Shown here: piece by piece, positions 14,308 through 23,532 of the stretch
How positions within the stretch are numbered: the first letter of the stretch is position 1
Layout of the letters: each line of letters opens with the position of its first letter
DNA from: Candidatus Omnitrophota bacterium
Lineage (GTDB): Bacteria; Omnitrophota; Gorgyraeia; Tantalellales; Tantalellaceae
Length of the DNA: 50,036 bases
Reading direction: 5' to 3'
Assembly: GCA_015231405.1 (NCBI GenBank)
Contig: JADGBR010000022.1
Location: forward strand, 1 to 50,036
Made by a program: the position numbers and the translations under genes
Notes under the pieces: model-generated
What the model was told of the DNA's origin: nothing
Database searches by the model: none
What the model saw: the letters and a program-made list of their open reading frames with translations, nothing else

Positions 14308-16128
14308 TTACTTAGATAGTCCCTTATGTTCCTTCACCACTTTAATGAATATATCCGCGTATGACGTGAGTTTGCTCTGGCCTACGCCGTAGATGCCTTC
14401 GAACTCGGCTTTTGTTAGGGGTTTTTTGGCGGCTATGTCCCGGAGGGTCTTGTCGCTGAAGATTATGTAAGCGGGGACGCCCTTATTCGCGGCGAGCTCC
14501 GTTCTTTTTTCGCGTAGTTCCTGAAAGAGACCCCGGTCGGCTTCGGCCCATTCCTCGACGCGTTTACGCGCGGCGCGGACGGTTATTTCCTTCTTTTTAG
14601 CGGCGACCAGCGGTTTAACCAGTACGGGCGAAATTTCCCCGAGTAGAAGCTGTTTCCCCTTTTGTGTCACGGCCAGCGTCAGATATTCTCCTTCTTTCAC
14701 AAGAAACCCCTGGCCGACGAGCTGTTCTATCATATTTCTTACGAACATATCGGACTCATCGCGCATCAGGGCAAAGGACGGGATCTCGTTATGCCCGAGG
14801 CGTTCCACCCTTTCATCCATTTTGCCTTTAAGCACATCCGCGACATATCCCGCCCCGAAGCCGTATCGCCCCTCGGAGACCTTTAACACACATGACAGTA
14901 TTTTCTGCCCGACCGTGAGCGCGTCTTCGACCATCTCGAGCTCGGACAAACAATAATCGCATGAGCCGCAAGGGACCTTAGAGAGCTCCTCGCCGAAATA
15001 GTTGACAAGCGTTCTGTGACGGCAGTTGGGCCTCGAGGCGAAATTGTACATATCGCCCAGCTTTTTCATCATCACTTCGCGGTCCCTCGACTGCTCCGCG
15101 AAATAGCTCCAGAGCCGGTAATCCGCGCCCGAATAGAACATATAGCAGAAAGCCGGAAGTCCGTCCCTGCCCGCGCGGCCCGTCTCCTGCTGGTAATGCT
15201 CGAGGCTCTTAGGCATACCGGCGTGTATTATATACCGTATATTGGAGCGGTCTATGCCCATGCCGAAGGCTATAGTCGCGACGATAACGTCGACTTCCTC
15301 GCGTGAGAACTTATCCTGTGAGACATGCCGGTCTTTGTCGCTCATGCCGGCGTGGTACCTTACATTGACTATCCCCATCTTATCGAGGTCATGAGACACC
15401 GAATCGACGTCTTTGCGTCTCAGGCAGTAAATTATACCCCCTTCCCCTTTATGTTTATCCAGGACACCCTTTATCTCTCTCATTATGTTGTTGCGCAGAT
15501 ATATCCTATAGGTAAGATTAGGCCTGTCTATCCTCCCTATATGTATGCCCGGATCTTTAAGTTTCAGCTGCCCGACTATATCGCGCTGAACTTCCCTGGT
15601 CGCCGTAGCCGTAAAAGCGTGGACGGGGATATTTTTGAACGTTTCTTTTATCACCCGGAGGTTACGGTATTCCTCGCGGAAGTCATGGCCCCAGTGGCTT
15701 ATGCAGTGCGCCTCGTCGATAACGAAGAACGAAACTTTGCTGTACGCGAGGAGTTCGATCGTACTTTCGGCAAGGAGCCTTTCCGGTGACAGATACAGGA
15801 GTTTTATCTTCCCTTCCCTCACATCCAGCGCGGCGTCGAACTGCTCTTCGCTTGTCATGGTGGAATTCAGATAACACGCCCGGATTCCCATATCGCTGAG
15901 CGAGTCCACCTGGTCCTTCATAAGTGAGATGAGCGGCGAGACGACGACCGCCATCCCCGGCGCCATAAGCGCCGGGAGCTGGAAACAAAGAGACTTCCCC
16001 CCGCCGGTCGATAAGACGGTGAGCGTATCCCTCTTCTCCACCACCGACGCTATGACGTCTTCCTGGTTCGCGAGGAACGACTCATAGCCCCAGTGTTGCT
16101 TCAGTAGTGATAGCATCTGTTGTTTCAA
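14308..16128 (-). CDS. recQ: ATP-dependent DNA helicase RecQ
   Basis: This 606-residue 3'-5' DNA helicase serves recombination and fork repair. Its motifs are motif 0 and I (GYESFLANQEDVI, LSTGGGKSLCFQ), motif II DEAHCISHWGHDFR, the aromatic loop region, QETGRAGRDG (motif VI), and a zinc subdomain with CRHRTLVNYFGE and CGSCDYC. The winged-helix RQC region and a C-terminal HRDC domain (about 525-600, with FSDKTLRDIAAKKP and GVGQSKL) complete the full-length architecture. Translation most likely begins at TTG (16126-16128), placed 8-9 nt after AAGGGG; an ATG four codons in is the alternative. Confidence 0.96.
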   Translation of the reverse strand: MKQQMLSLLKQHWGYESFLANQEDVIASVVEKRDTLTVLSTGGGKSLCFQLPALMAPGMAVVVSPLISLMKDQVDSLSDMGIRACYLNSTMTSEEQFDAALDVREGKIKLLYLSPERLLAESTIELLAYSKVSFFVIDEAHCISHWGHDFREEYRNLRVIKETFKNIPVHAFTATATREVQRDIVGQLKLKDPGIHIGRIDRPNLTYRIYLRNNIMREIKGVLDKHKGEGGIIYCLRRKDVDSVSHDLDKMGIVNVRYHAGMSDKDRHVSQDKFSREEVDVIVATIAFGMGIDRSNIRYIIHAGMPKSLEHYQQETGRAGRDGLPAFCYMFYSGADYRLWSYFAEQSRDREVMMKKLGDMYNFASRPNCRHRTLVNYFGEELSKVPCGSCDYCLSELEMVEDALTVGQKILSCVLKVSEGRYGFGAGYVADVLKGKMDERVERLGHNEIPSFALMRDESDMFVRNMIEQLVGQGFLVKEGEYLTLAVTQKGKQLLLGEISPVLVKPLVAAKKKEITVRAARKRVEEWAEADRGLFQELREKRTELAANKGVPAYIIFSDKTLRDIAAKKPLTKAEFEGIYGVGQSKLTSYADIFIKVVKEHKGLSK

Positions 16129-16144
16129 GTAATAGCCCCTTTAT

Positions 16145-16424
16145 GCATAGCGCATGGCGCATGCAGACTGTGTCGCAATTCGTATATTAGCTTGATCCGT
16201 CATTGCGAGGAATGAGCGACGAAGGAGCGAATGACGAAGCAATCCCTGTAAATTATTATTTTACTAGAGATTGCTTCGTCGCCTTCGGCTCCTCGCAATG
16301 ACGGCGGTCTTTTCCTACTCGCAATGACGGCGGCCTTTTTCCACTAGCAATAACGGCCAGTTTGTCAAAAAAATTATTGTGCCCTAGCCTGCCTGCTCCA
16401 TGCGCCATGCGCTCTGCGCTTTGC
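16145..16424. repeat. Heptamer-armed inverted element 6, with nested repeat
   Basis: The left arm is GCATAGC, GCATGGC, GCATGCA (16145-16165). The right arm is TCCATGC, GCCATGC, GCTCTGC, GCTTTGC (16397-16424). The loop is enlarged by a GTCATTGCGAGG-type insertion, which suggests that repeat entered a pre-existing element. Confidence 0.75.
16198..16304. repeat. GTCATTGCGAGG-type interspersed repeat, copy A
   Basis: CGTCATTGCGAGG at the left and CCTCGCAATGACGG at the right form terminal inverted repeats. Inner GAAGCAATCC and GATTGCTTCGTCG blocks are also complementary. Two relatives lie at 37527-37620 and 38841-38970. Similar repeats are widespread in metagenomic bacterial genomes. Confidence 0.8.
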
Positions 16425-16484
16425 CTTTCAACCACTACTATTATAGACACATCTTCCCGCGAAAATGTTTCAAACTATTTTCAA

Positions 16485-17159
16485 CTATTTTTTGATCCGC
16501 CCAAGGAGTCTGAGCAGGCCGTCGAGGGTAGTAAGCGGATGGGGGGGGCATCCGGGGATGTATAGGTCGACCGGGATGATACCGGTGACGCCATTTGTAT
16601 TCTCCGGGCCGCCGGCGAACATGCCTCCCGAGATCGCGCAGGCACCGACGGCGATGACTATCTTAGGCTCGGGCATCGCTTCGTAGGTCTTAATAAGAGC
16701 CTCACGCATGTTACGCGGGACCGCTCCGCTGACTACGAGCCCATCCGCGTGCCGGGGCGAGGCCACGAACTGTATACCAAAACGGCTGAGGTCAAATACC
16801 ACGGTATTCAAGACATTCACATCCGCTTCGCAGGCGTTACATCCTCCGGCCGATACGTAACGGAGCTTGAGCGAACGGCCCAGGATCTTCCGCAGTTTTT
16901 CGCCCAGCGCGTTCGCGAGAGCCAATTCGTCCCCGCGGACGATGAGCCCCTCCCTATTAGAAGAAGACATGCGATAGTCGTTGGAATAACCGGTATTATC
17001 ATCCGGCGCATATAGCGTTTTCCCCATATCAGGGCCGACCCCGCTCTCGTCAGCCAGCGGACGTCCGCGGTAACGCGGAGGAAGCGCCGGAGGCCTCCCC
17101 GCCGGGAACCGGAGCGTCCGGCGTCCCTGTTTCAGCCTGTTCATTATTATCTTCAGCAT
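16485..17159 (-). CDS. hyfI: Small iron-sulfur subunit (HyfI/NuoB-like) of an Ehr-type complex, with HyfH-like N-terminal remnant
   Basis: This 224-residue cytoplasmic electron-transfer subunit has four cluster ligands, Cys107 and Cys110 (GGCNACE), Cys174 (VGACAISGG) and Cys204 (PGCPPHP), which bind the proximal [4Fe-4S] cluster equivalent to N2 of complex I. Residues 1-36 look like the start of a HyfH/NuoI ferredoxin subunit: MLKIIMNRLKQGRRT followed by PALPPRYRGRPL. The cysteine clusters that should follow are absent, and there is no Cys before residue 107. The piece therefore seems to be a vestigial or docking remnant. The gene lies 42 nt after the large-subunit gene and is the last gene of the operon. 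The symbol refers to the nearest E. coli counterpart. Confidence 0.88.
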   Translation of the reverse strand: MLKIIMNRLKQGRRTLRFPAGRPPALPPRYRGRPLADESGVGPDMGKTLYAPDDNTGYSNDYRMSSSNREGLIVRGDELALANALGEKLRKILGRSLKLRYVSAGGCNACEADVNVLNTVVFDLSRFGIQFVASPRHADGLVVSGAVPRNMREALIKTYEAMPEPKIVIAVGACAISGGMFAGGPENTNGVTGIIPVDLYIPGCPPHPLTTLDGLLRLLGRIKK

Positions 17160-17201
17160 ATTTATCTTCTTTGTTCCAATTCAACGATATCCGGCGGACC
17201 A

Positions 17202-18713
17202 CTACAGATCATGGCCCGCGTAGGACAGATTGAAACTTTTATTACAGAGCGGGAAGTCCGATATCTCCTGGTTGCGCATAGCCCATGCCAGACCGAACCA
17301 GTTATTAAATGACGGGTCCTTGATCTTGTACCGGGCGAAAGCCCCCTTATCATCAGTGATACCGACATGCATTATCTCACCGCGCCACCCTTCGACCAGC
17401 GATAACGCCAGCATATCCGCCCGCATCGCCGGAAGCCGGACGAAAATACCGCCGTGAGGCAAAGACGGGAGGACCTTCAGGAGGAACTCGAGCGACCGCA
17501 TGACTTCCTGGCGCCTGACGAGAGCCCGCGAATAGACGTCCCCCGTAGCGCCTAAAGAGATAGGGATATGGTAGAACTGCCACATCCCTGACGCGTGGTC
17601 GATACGGATATCGCGCTCCAGCTGGCATGCCCTTGACGCTGGTCCGACAAGCCCGAACTTTTTCGCGCTCTTTAAGGATATCGCCCCGACATCCTCGAAA
17701 CGCGCCAGGACTGATGTCCTGGTGAATATCAGCTCGCTTACGTCCTCGAACTCCTTTTTATATACGGTGAGTTTACGGCAAAGATCCAGGGCCATTTCAT
17801 TATCGATATCGAAGAGAACGCCTCCGGGCCTCGACAGCCCCTTCCCGAAACGGCTGCCGGTAATGGCAAGGAGGAGGTTCAGATAGTCCCCGCGCATACG
17901 CCCTGAGTACGCGCTTCCCGGCATAAAACCCGCGTCGGCGCTCAAAGCCCCCAGGTCTCCGACGTGATTTGCCAGCCTTTCTATTTCAAGCGCGATGGCG
18001 CGGATGGCCTGAGCCCTGGGAGGAGCCGCGCATCCTGCGAGGGATTCGACGACCTCCGAGAAGGCTATCGAATGCCCGATGGCCGTATCCCCGGCGACAG
18101 CCTCGCTTAAATAAGCCGAGCGAACGAGATCGCCTCCATTCATCATCCGTTCGATCCCGCGATGCTGGTATCCCAATTGGATCTCGAGATGCATAACTTC
18201 TTCACCGCTCGACTGGAACCTGAAATGGCCGGGCTCAATGATCCCGGCATGTACGGGACCGACCCCCATCTCATGCACTTCTTCTCCTGCCATCGCGTAA
18301 AAAGGATACGACCCGGGGATATCGCGCCCGGATATCCCCTCCCATATATCGGGGACCCCGCGGTAATTCGCGTGATACCTTACAGGCTTCAGCCAAGGAT
18401 GGGCCTCTGGGACGATCGCCCACTGCTCCGCTATCTCACGCTCAAAAAGATGCGCCTGGAAAAGATCCTTGGTAATAGACTCGTATGCGGGATCATCGGA
18501 TGATATGACCGTGGATACAGCCCGTATCACGGCGTCCTCGTCAAATCCCATAAAAGCGAACAACCGCACGCCTCCGGATGGTTCCGGGCAGCCGAAGAGG
18601 TTCATTAACCTCGCGTCATTCTGGCAACGTCGAACGACCTCGAGGCGGAATTCTCCCTTTGACATCACGTGGATATCCGATAAACGAACGTTCGCGCCGT
18701 TAAATAATCCCAT
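17202..18713 (-). CDS. hyfG: Large catalytic-type subunit (HyfG/NuoCD-like) lacking Ni-Fe ligands
   Basis: This 503-residue subunit has a NuoC-like N-terminal domain (about 1-125) fused to a NuoD/hydrogenase large-subunit domain (about 145-503; GPVHAGIIEPGHFRF, LGYQHRGIERMM). In group 4 hydrogenases two CxxC pairs hold Ni-Fe. Here the first site reads EAVAGDTAIGHS (204-215) and the C-terminal site reads DFPLCNKSFNLSYAGHDL (486-503). No CxxC occurs anywhere in the protein. It therefore cannot bind a Ni-Fe centre and belongs with energy-converting-hydrogenase-related (Ehr) proteins that bridge hydrogenases and complex I. No C-terminal protease-cleaved extension is present, as expected without Ni insertion. 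It starts 1 nt after the preceding antiporter gene. Confidence 0.92.
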   Translation of the reverse strand: MGLFNGANVRLSDIHVMSKGEFRLEVVRRCQNDARLMNLFGCPEPSGGVRLFAFMGFDEDAVIRAVSTVISSDDPAYESITKDLFQAHLFEREIAEQWAIVPEAHPWLKPVRYHANYRGVPDIWEGISGRDIPGSYPFYAMAGEEVHEMGVGPVHAGIIEPGHFRFQSSGEEVMHLEIQLGYQHRGIERMMNGGDLVRSAYLSEAVAGDTAIGHSIAFSEVVESLAGCAAPPRAQAIRAIALEIERLANHVGDLGALSADAGFMPGSAYSGRMRGDYLNLLLAITGSRFGKGLSRPGGVLFDIDNEMALDLCRKLTVYKKEFEDVSELIFTRTSVLARFEDVGAISLKSAKKFGLVGPASRACQLERDIRIDHASGMWQFYHIPISLGATGDVYSRALVRRQEVMRSLEFLLKVLPSLPHGGIFVRLPAMRADMLALSLVEGWRGEIMHVGITDDKGAFARYKIKDPSFNNWFGLAWAMRNQEISDFPLCNKSFNLSYAGHDL

Positions 18714-18714
18714 A

Positions 18715-20124
18715 TTACGCCCCTATCATGGACACCGCGTCCTGCAGCATCTTCTTTAAAGGTTCGGGCATCCAAAGCCCGAGCACGATCATTATACAAG
18801 CGGAAACAGCAATAGCCGCGTTCATCATGAAATTCTCTTTTCTGGCGAGGATAGGCTCCGTGGGTTCGCCGTAAACCATCTCAAGGACGACCTTTCCTAA
18901 ACCGGTAAAAATAAGCGCTAAACAGATGATAGCGATAACGAACAGGATATACCGGCCCGACATGATCGCGGAATTAAGGATCATAAGCTCGCTATGGAAC
19001 GTCGCGAAAGGGAACATCCCTGTCCCGCCGAAGAGCGCGAAGAGGAGAAATATCCCCGTGACGGGATAGGCCCGGATGACGCCTCTTACATCCCCGACGC
19101 GCGACGAGCCGTATTTCTGAGCTATCGATCCCGCCGTTAAGAACATCACGACTTTCGAAAGGGCGTTATTGATCATATGGAATAAAGAGCCGAATATGCC
19201 CGCGCTCCCCAGGCTAAGCCCCAAGACAAGGATCCCCATATGCTCGACCGAAGAATACGCGAACAACCTCTTAACGTTCCTTTCGCCCAGCATAAATACC
19301 GCCGGCACGATAAGCGACAGGACGGCGGTCACTACCAGGATGGACGAGTAAAACTCGTAAAGTCCCGTCTTAAAACAGATCTGGCTTACGCGTACGAGCG
19401 CCAGGAACGCGCACTGCGTTAAAGCCCCGGCCATTATCACGACCACCATTCCCGTCGCCTGTCCGTACGCTTCCGGCTTCCAGCTATGCGTTGGCGCGAG
19501 ACCCATTTTGCAGCCGTATCCGACGACGAGGAATATGACGGAGAGCTTCAGCCAGTTTATGGTCATGCTCCCTTGCCCGGCGAGCAGCTCCGGAAGAAGC
19601 AGAGTATGCGAATCATGAGCGGCGATAGCGAGAAAGAACGTGCCCAGGAGCGCGAGCGCTATCCCCACGGAACATACCAGGAGATATTTCCAGGTCGCCT
19701 CAAGGCTCTGCTTATTACGGTGAAAACTGATGAGCGGCGCGCTGAATAACGTCGTCGTCTCTATCGCGACCCACATTAGCCCCATATGGTAACTTACGGA
19801 GACCAGGGTCATCGTGGACAAGAGGAACAATAAACATGCCACGAGCGTACGGCCGTCCCTTTTTTCATTGTCGAAATATCCGATCATGTAAGCCGAAACG
19901 CTTAAGAACAGGAAGCTTATCACGGAAAGGAAGATGAGCCCTATGGGATCCAGCGTTAGATACGCGCTGAATTCCGGAGGCGGGAGCTCCCTCCAAAATG
20001 ACCCGGCGATAACGGCATGGATAGATGAGACACCGAAAAGGAGCCAGAGCCTGGATTTCTTCCCGATGGGGAGAAAAACGAGAAACGCGCATAAAAAAGG
20101 CATAAGTATCAGGAATATCAGCAT
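18715..20124 (-). CDS. hyfF: Antiporter-like membrane subunit (HyfF/NuoM-N type)
   Basis: This 469-residue polytopic protein has about 13-14 helices and belongs to the proton-conducting antiporter family of complex I and hydrogenase 4. It carries the HyfF signature ETTTLFSAPLISFHRN with LEATWKYLLVCSVGIALALLGTFF, the broken-helix segment GLAPTHSWKPEAYGQATG, and NNALSKVVMFLTAGSI with its conserved Lys. The Glu of ETTTL and the buried Lys expected for ion transfer are present, whereas the usual mid-channel Lys position reads Gln (GALTQCAFLALVR), as in several HyfF-like proteins. Its ATG overlaps the stop of hyfE by one base (TAATG), so the two are translationally coupled. Confidence 0.92.
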   Translation of the reverse strand: MLIFLILMPFLCAFLVFLPIGKKSRLWLLFGVSSIHAVIAGSFWRELPPPEFSAYLTLDPIGLIFLSVISFLFLSVSAYMIGYFDNEKRDGRTLVACLLFLLSTMTLVSVSYHMGLMWVAIETTTLFSAPLISFHRNKQSLEATWKYLLVCSVGIALALLGTFFLAIAAHDSHTLLLPELLAGQGSMTINWLKLSVIFLVVGYGCKMGLAPTHSWKPEAYGQATGMVVVIMAGALTQCAFLALVRVSQICFKTGLYEFYSSILVVTAVLSLIVPAVFMLGERNVKRLFAYSSVEHMGILVLGLSLGSAGIFGSLFHMINNALSKVVMFLTAGSIAQKYGSSRVGDVRGVIRAYPVTGIFLLFALFGGTGMFPFATFHSELMILNSAIMSGRYILFVIAIICLALIFTGLGKVVLEMVYGEPTEPILARKENFMMNAAIAVSACIMIVLGLWMPEPLKKMLQDAVSMIGA

Positions 20125-20777
20125 TATGGGCTCTCTCCCATCTTGGAGTAACTCGATGCGGCCGGGGCGCTCTCGAACTCCTCGTTGATATGGTTGATCA
20201 CAATGGCCATGATAAAGACGGCGACGAATATATCCAGAAGGATCCCCATTTCGATAAGCAGCGGCATCGCGTCAAAGAGCGACAGAGCGAAAAGGAATAT
20301 CCCGTTCTCCATGACGAGGTATCCGAGGACCTGGGTCACCGCCCTGTAGCGGGTGACCATGATCATGAAACCCATAAGGACGGTAGCGAGCGAACAGGGG
20401 ATAATAAGATCGGATACCTGAGTTCCCGGGAGCTTGAGAGACGACGCGACCCAGAAAGCGCCGGCGATCAACAGAGTGCCGCCCATAATGGACGCGCCTA
20501 ATCCGATGATAGACTTCGTCTCCGCGCGCATTGATACATGCCTGATAGCCCATGTCAGGATATAAGGCACGAGGACCGCCTTTAACGCCAGCGTCCCGAC
20601 GAACAACGTCGCGTCCCGGACCGACAAGGCGTCGGCGTGCATGAATAGGGGTGTAAGGCTCAAAACAAAAGACTGAAGCGCGAATACCCGTATCATTCCG
20701 ACGGTACGATATGTCGATATGATCGCCAGAGAAAAGAACACGATCAGTATACAACTCGCATCAAGCCAGATAGCCAT
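20124..20777 (-). CDS. hyfE: Membrane subunit HyfE-like (NuoK-like)
   Basis: This 217-residue membrane protein has about seven helices and corresponds to HyfE of hydrogenase 4, whose core is related to NuoK and MrpC. Supporting segments are VLGYLVMENGIFLFALSLF (with the membrane Glu in the NuoK-like helix) and the Asp-rich LLIEMGILLDIFVAVFIMAIVINHINEEF. Position between the NuoH-like and HyfF-like genes matches the order in hyf operons. It lies 3 nt after the stop of the NuoH-like gene and overlaps hyfF by one base. Confidence 0.88.
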   Translation of the reverse strand: MAIWLDASCILIVFFSLAIISTYRTVGMIRVFALQSFVLSLTPLFMHADALSVRDATLFVGTLALKAVLVPYILTWAIRHVSMRAETKSIIGLGASIMGGTLLIAGAFWVASSLKLPGTQVSDLIIPCSLATVLMGFMIMVTRYRAVTQVLGYLVMENGIFLFALSLFDAMPLLIEMGILLDIFVAVFIMAIVINHINEEFESAPAASSYSKMGESP

Positions 20778-20780
20778 ACG

Positions 20781-21707
20781 CTACTTCCTCCATAACGACA
20801 CGATAAACCCGAAGAACGCCAACCCGAAAGATATCAAAAGAAGATATTTGACCCGGTCGAGGCGCAAACGCGCCATACACGATTCGACTACGCCTATAAG
20901 TATCGAGACGAACATCATTCCGGCCAGATATATACCTATGCCCACCGCGCGGTCGCCGGCCGCTCCGGGCACGATCATCTGCACAACTATCGCTGAAAAT
21001 ACGAAGAGCTTGGCGGTCTGCGCGACGAGAAGATACGCCAGATCAATTCCGCTATGGTCCAGGACCATGACTTCATGTATCATGGTAAGTTCGAGATGCG
21101 TATCGGGATCATCGACCGGTATCCGGCAGTTCTCCGCCAGGAGCAAAATGAAAAAACTTGAGACCACAAGTATCAGCGCCGGGGTGAGCGTCCCGCCGGA
21201 TAACGGCATCTCCTCGCCGATCATACGCGACAAAGAGATGTTGCCGGAGCATGAAGCGAGCGCGATAAAATTCATGAAGAGCGCCAGTTCCGAAAAACAC
21301 GAGAAGAACGCCTCGCGGCTGGCGCCTAAGCCTTCCATGCTCGAACCAGTATCCATAGCCGCCGCTATCATAAAAAACCTCGCCAGAGCCAGGAGGTACG
21401 CCGCCAAAAGGATATCGCCCGGGAACCCGAGAGGCGCCCGGATCTCGCCGAAAGGTACGGTCAATGAGAAGGCCATGACCGCCGCTAACACGACCACGGG
21501 AGAGGCGCGAAATACCCATGTCGTCGTACGGCTGTATACGCATTTCTTCCGGAACAATTTCACGATGTCGAAGTACGGCTGGACGAGCGGCGGCCCCACC
21601 CTTCCGGCAAAAACCGCCTTGACCCTGGCGGTCACGCCGAAAAAGAACGGCGAGAGCGCCATCACTATGGCTAAATGAGCGAATACCGGGAGTATCCCGT
21701 TCATCAC
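20781..21707 (-). CDS. hyfC: Membrane anchor subunit (HyfC/HycD, NuoH-like)
   Basis: This 308-residue membrane subunit has about eight helices and anchors the peripheral arm; it is homologous to NuoH. Conserved blocks are GVTARVKAVFAGRVGPPLVQPYFDI (loop 1 region, GRVGPP being diagnostic), ELALFMNFIALAS, and ELTMIHEVMVLDHSGIDLAYL with acidic residues of the half-channel. It starts 1 nt after the HyfB-like stop, so the operon is tightly packed. A separate HyfD antiporter, present in E. coli hyf between C and E, is missing here. Confidence 0.92.
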   Translation of the reverse strand: MMNGILPVFAHLAIVMALSPFFFGVTARVKAVFAGRVGPPLVQPYFDIVKLFRKKCVYSRTTTWVFRASPVVVLAAVMAFSLTVPFGEIRAPLGFPGDILLAAYLLALARFFMIAAAMDTGSSMEGLGASREAFFSCFSELALFMNFIALASCSGNISLSRMIGEEMPLSGGTLTPALILVVSSFFILLLAENCRIPVDDPDTHLELTMIHEVMVLDHSGIDLAYLLVAQTAKLFVFSAIVVQMIVPGAAGDRAVGIGIYLAGMMFVSILIGVVESCMARLRLDRVKYLLLISFGLAFFGFIVSLWRK

Positions 21708-21708
21708 G

Positions 21709-23532
21709 CTACCTCATTTTCCAGGCTATTAAAAATATCAGGAACGCGAATATGTACACCAGATACATCTGAGTGTAACGGATACGCTTCAAGTCGAACA
21801 TCCTCGATAGACCGCATAGCCGGTCAAAGAGAGGTTTGAACATCTTTTCTTCAGACGCGTCATGCACCGACGAAGAGAGATGTGATCTCCCCGGCAGTTC
21901 TCCCGATACCCGTCCTCCGTGACGGCGGAATAGCAGTGCCTCCCGCGCGACCTCGACGATAGACCTGGCAAAAGAAGAAGAAGTGTACTGGAATCTGGGC
22001 GACATTTGCGAGAACGCGCATCTCCAGGTATCACGTACCGGCATCGGTTCGGACCCGAGGATAAACCTGCGTAGGAACTGAAGCGCCAAGATCGCGGCAA
22101 GCGTCAGGATAGCGGCCCCTGATACCATAGACAAGGACCTGAATATCGTACCAAGGCCTTGGAGAGAGATATCACCATGCGCCAAATACCTGCCTCCAAT
22201 AAATGTTAAATTAGCCATGAACTTAGGGGCCAGCCCTATCCAGACACAAAGGGCCGCGAGAAATATCATAGGGAAGAGCATCCATTTGGACGTCTTTCCC
22301 CCTATCTCAACCCCGTCCGCGCGCGAGCTGCCTGAAAATACCGTCCCGTACACCTTGGTAAAACACGCCAGGGCCAAAGCGCCCATGAGCGCGAGCGCCA
22401 GTATAGCTAAAGCACAGATGACCGCGTTCGAAAGGGACAGGGTAAGAAGCCCGCGGAAAAGTCCGGAAAAAATAATGAATTCGCTTATAAACCCGTTGAA
22501 TATCGGCATACCCGTGATCGATAAAGCCCCCACCATGAATAACCCGCTTACAAGAGGCATTTTCTTCGCTATTCCGCCCATCTCATCCATGACGCCTGTA
22601 TTAGTATTCTGGATCACGGCGCCGCCCGCAAAAAACAGTAGCCCTTTGAAAAAAGCGTGGTTGAGCACATGTAAAAGCGCTCCGCCGAACCCGAGAGCGG
22701 CCAGGAACGGATCGCGATGGCTCACGCCCAACAAACCGATACCAAGCCCGAGAGCGATGATCCCGATATTTTCTATACTGTGATACGCTAAAAGTTTTTT
22801 CAGCTCATGCTGCCCGATGGCGTATAGCACCCCGAAGATGCCCGAGACGCATCCGATAGCCATGAGAATGTAAGCGCACCAATCCGGAAGCGCGCCGACC
22901 ATCCAAAAAACACGGCAAATACCGTAGATCCCTGTTTTTATCGTCACTCCCGAGAGAAGCGCCGAAATGTGCGATGGCGCCGCCGGGTGAGCTTCAGGCA
23001 GCCAGATGTGCAGAGGGATAAAGCCCGATTTCACCCCAAAACCAATAAGAGATAAAATAAACACCGTCGCCGCTATCGCCGGCGGGAACGGCGTCCGGGC
23101 GATCACGTCAAAATTCATGGACCCGGCAGTATGCGCCAAGAGGAAGAACATCAGGAACAGGCAAAATGTCCCGCAATGGGCCATGACGAGATACAGGAAC
23201 CCGGCCTTTCGTATGGAAGGTTTTTCATCGTTAAAGATGATCAGGAAATATGTGGAGATCGACAACACTTCCCAGGCCGAGAGGAACAGGATCACGTTAT
23301 TCGCGGTTATGATAGTCAAGAGGTCCGCTACGAGAAGCGCGAAGAAGAATGAGTGGGCCCATAAAGGCTTACGTCCTGCGTACCGGCGCATGTATCCCAC
23401 ACCGTAGATCCCGGCTGAAACGGCGAGGACAGCGATAGCGACGAGGAATATCAGGCTAAGCGGATCAAGCCTCAGCGACAACTCGCCGAACGGGGTCTTC
23501 CATGGCAAACTGATCACCTTCTCCATCCTCAC
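21709..23532 (-). CDS. hyfB: Antiporter-like membrane subunit (HyfB/NuoL type)
   Basis: This 607-residue antiporter-like subunit has the key residues for ion translocation: Glu in FLSAWEVLSISTYFLI, Lys in SALLSGVTIKTGIYGICRVFW, His and Lys in LKKLLAYHSIENIG and Lys in HAFFKGLLFFAGG. A soluble stretch (about 490-580) separates the last two helices and ends in a final membrane segment (QMYLVYIFAFLIFLIAWKM). The start is GTG at 23530-23532, overlapping the TGA of the upstream EIIA gene by 4 nt (GTGA), or the ATG two codons later. With the other subunits it should couple electron transfer to H+ or Na+ movement. Confidence 0.92.
   Translation of the reverse strand: MRMEKVISLPWKTPFGELSLRLDPLSLIFLVAIAVLAVSAGIYGVGYMRRYAGRKPLWAHSFFFALLVADLLTIITANNVILFLSAWEVLSISTYFLIIFNDEKPSIRKAGFLYLVMAHCGTFCLFLMFFLLAHTAGSMNFDVIARTPFPPAIAATVFILSLIGFGVKSGFIPLHIWLPEAHPAAPSHISALLSGVTIKTGIYGICRVFWMVGALPDWCAYILMAIGCVSGIFGVLYAIGQHELKKLLAYHSIENIGIIALGLGIGLLGVSHRDPFLAALGFGGALLHVLNHAFFKGLLFFAGGAVIQNTNTGVMDEMGGIAKKMPLVSGLFMVGALSITGMPIFNGFISEFIIFSGLFRGLLTLSLSNAVICALAILALALMGALALACFTKVYGTVFSGSSRADGVEIGGKTSKWMLFPMIFLAALCVWIGLAPKFMANLTFIGGRYLAHGDISLQGLGTIFRSLSMVSGAAILTLAAILALQFLRRFILGSEPMPVRDTWRCAFSQMSPRFQYTSSSFARSIVEVAREALLFRRHGGRVSGELPGRSHLSSSVHDASEEKMFKPLFDRLCGLSRMFDLKRIRYTQMYLVYIFAFLIFLIAWKMR

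Larger units (their letters stand above)
16129..16484. other. 356-nt intergenic region filled by nested repeats
   Basis: It contains a heptamer-armed element (16145-16424) whose loop carries a GTCATTGCGAGG-type repeat (16198-16304). No gene was seen. Confidence 0.65.

Noticed and set aside
20719-21678. Plus-strand ORF of 319 codons opposite the NuoH-like gene
   Set aside because: Antisense shadow of a membrane-protein gene, giving a Lys-, Thr- and Ala-rich product without motifs.
17202-23532. Functional hydrogenase 4 / formate hydrogenlyase operon
   Set aside because: The large subunit has no CxxC pair for Ni-Fe, no maturation protease or formate dehydrogenase gene is present, and the separate ferredoxin subunit is missing.
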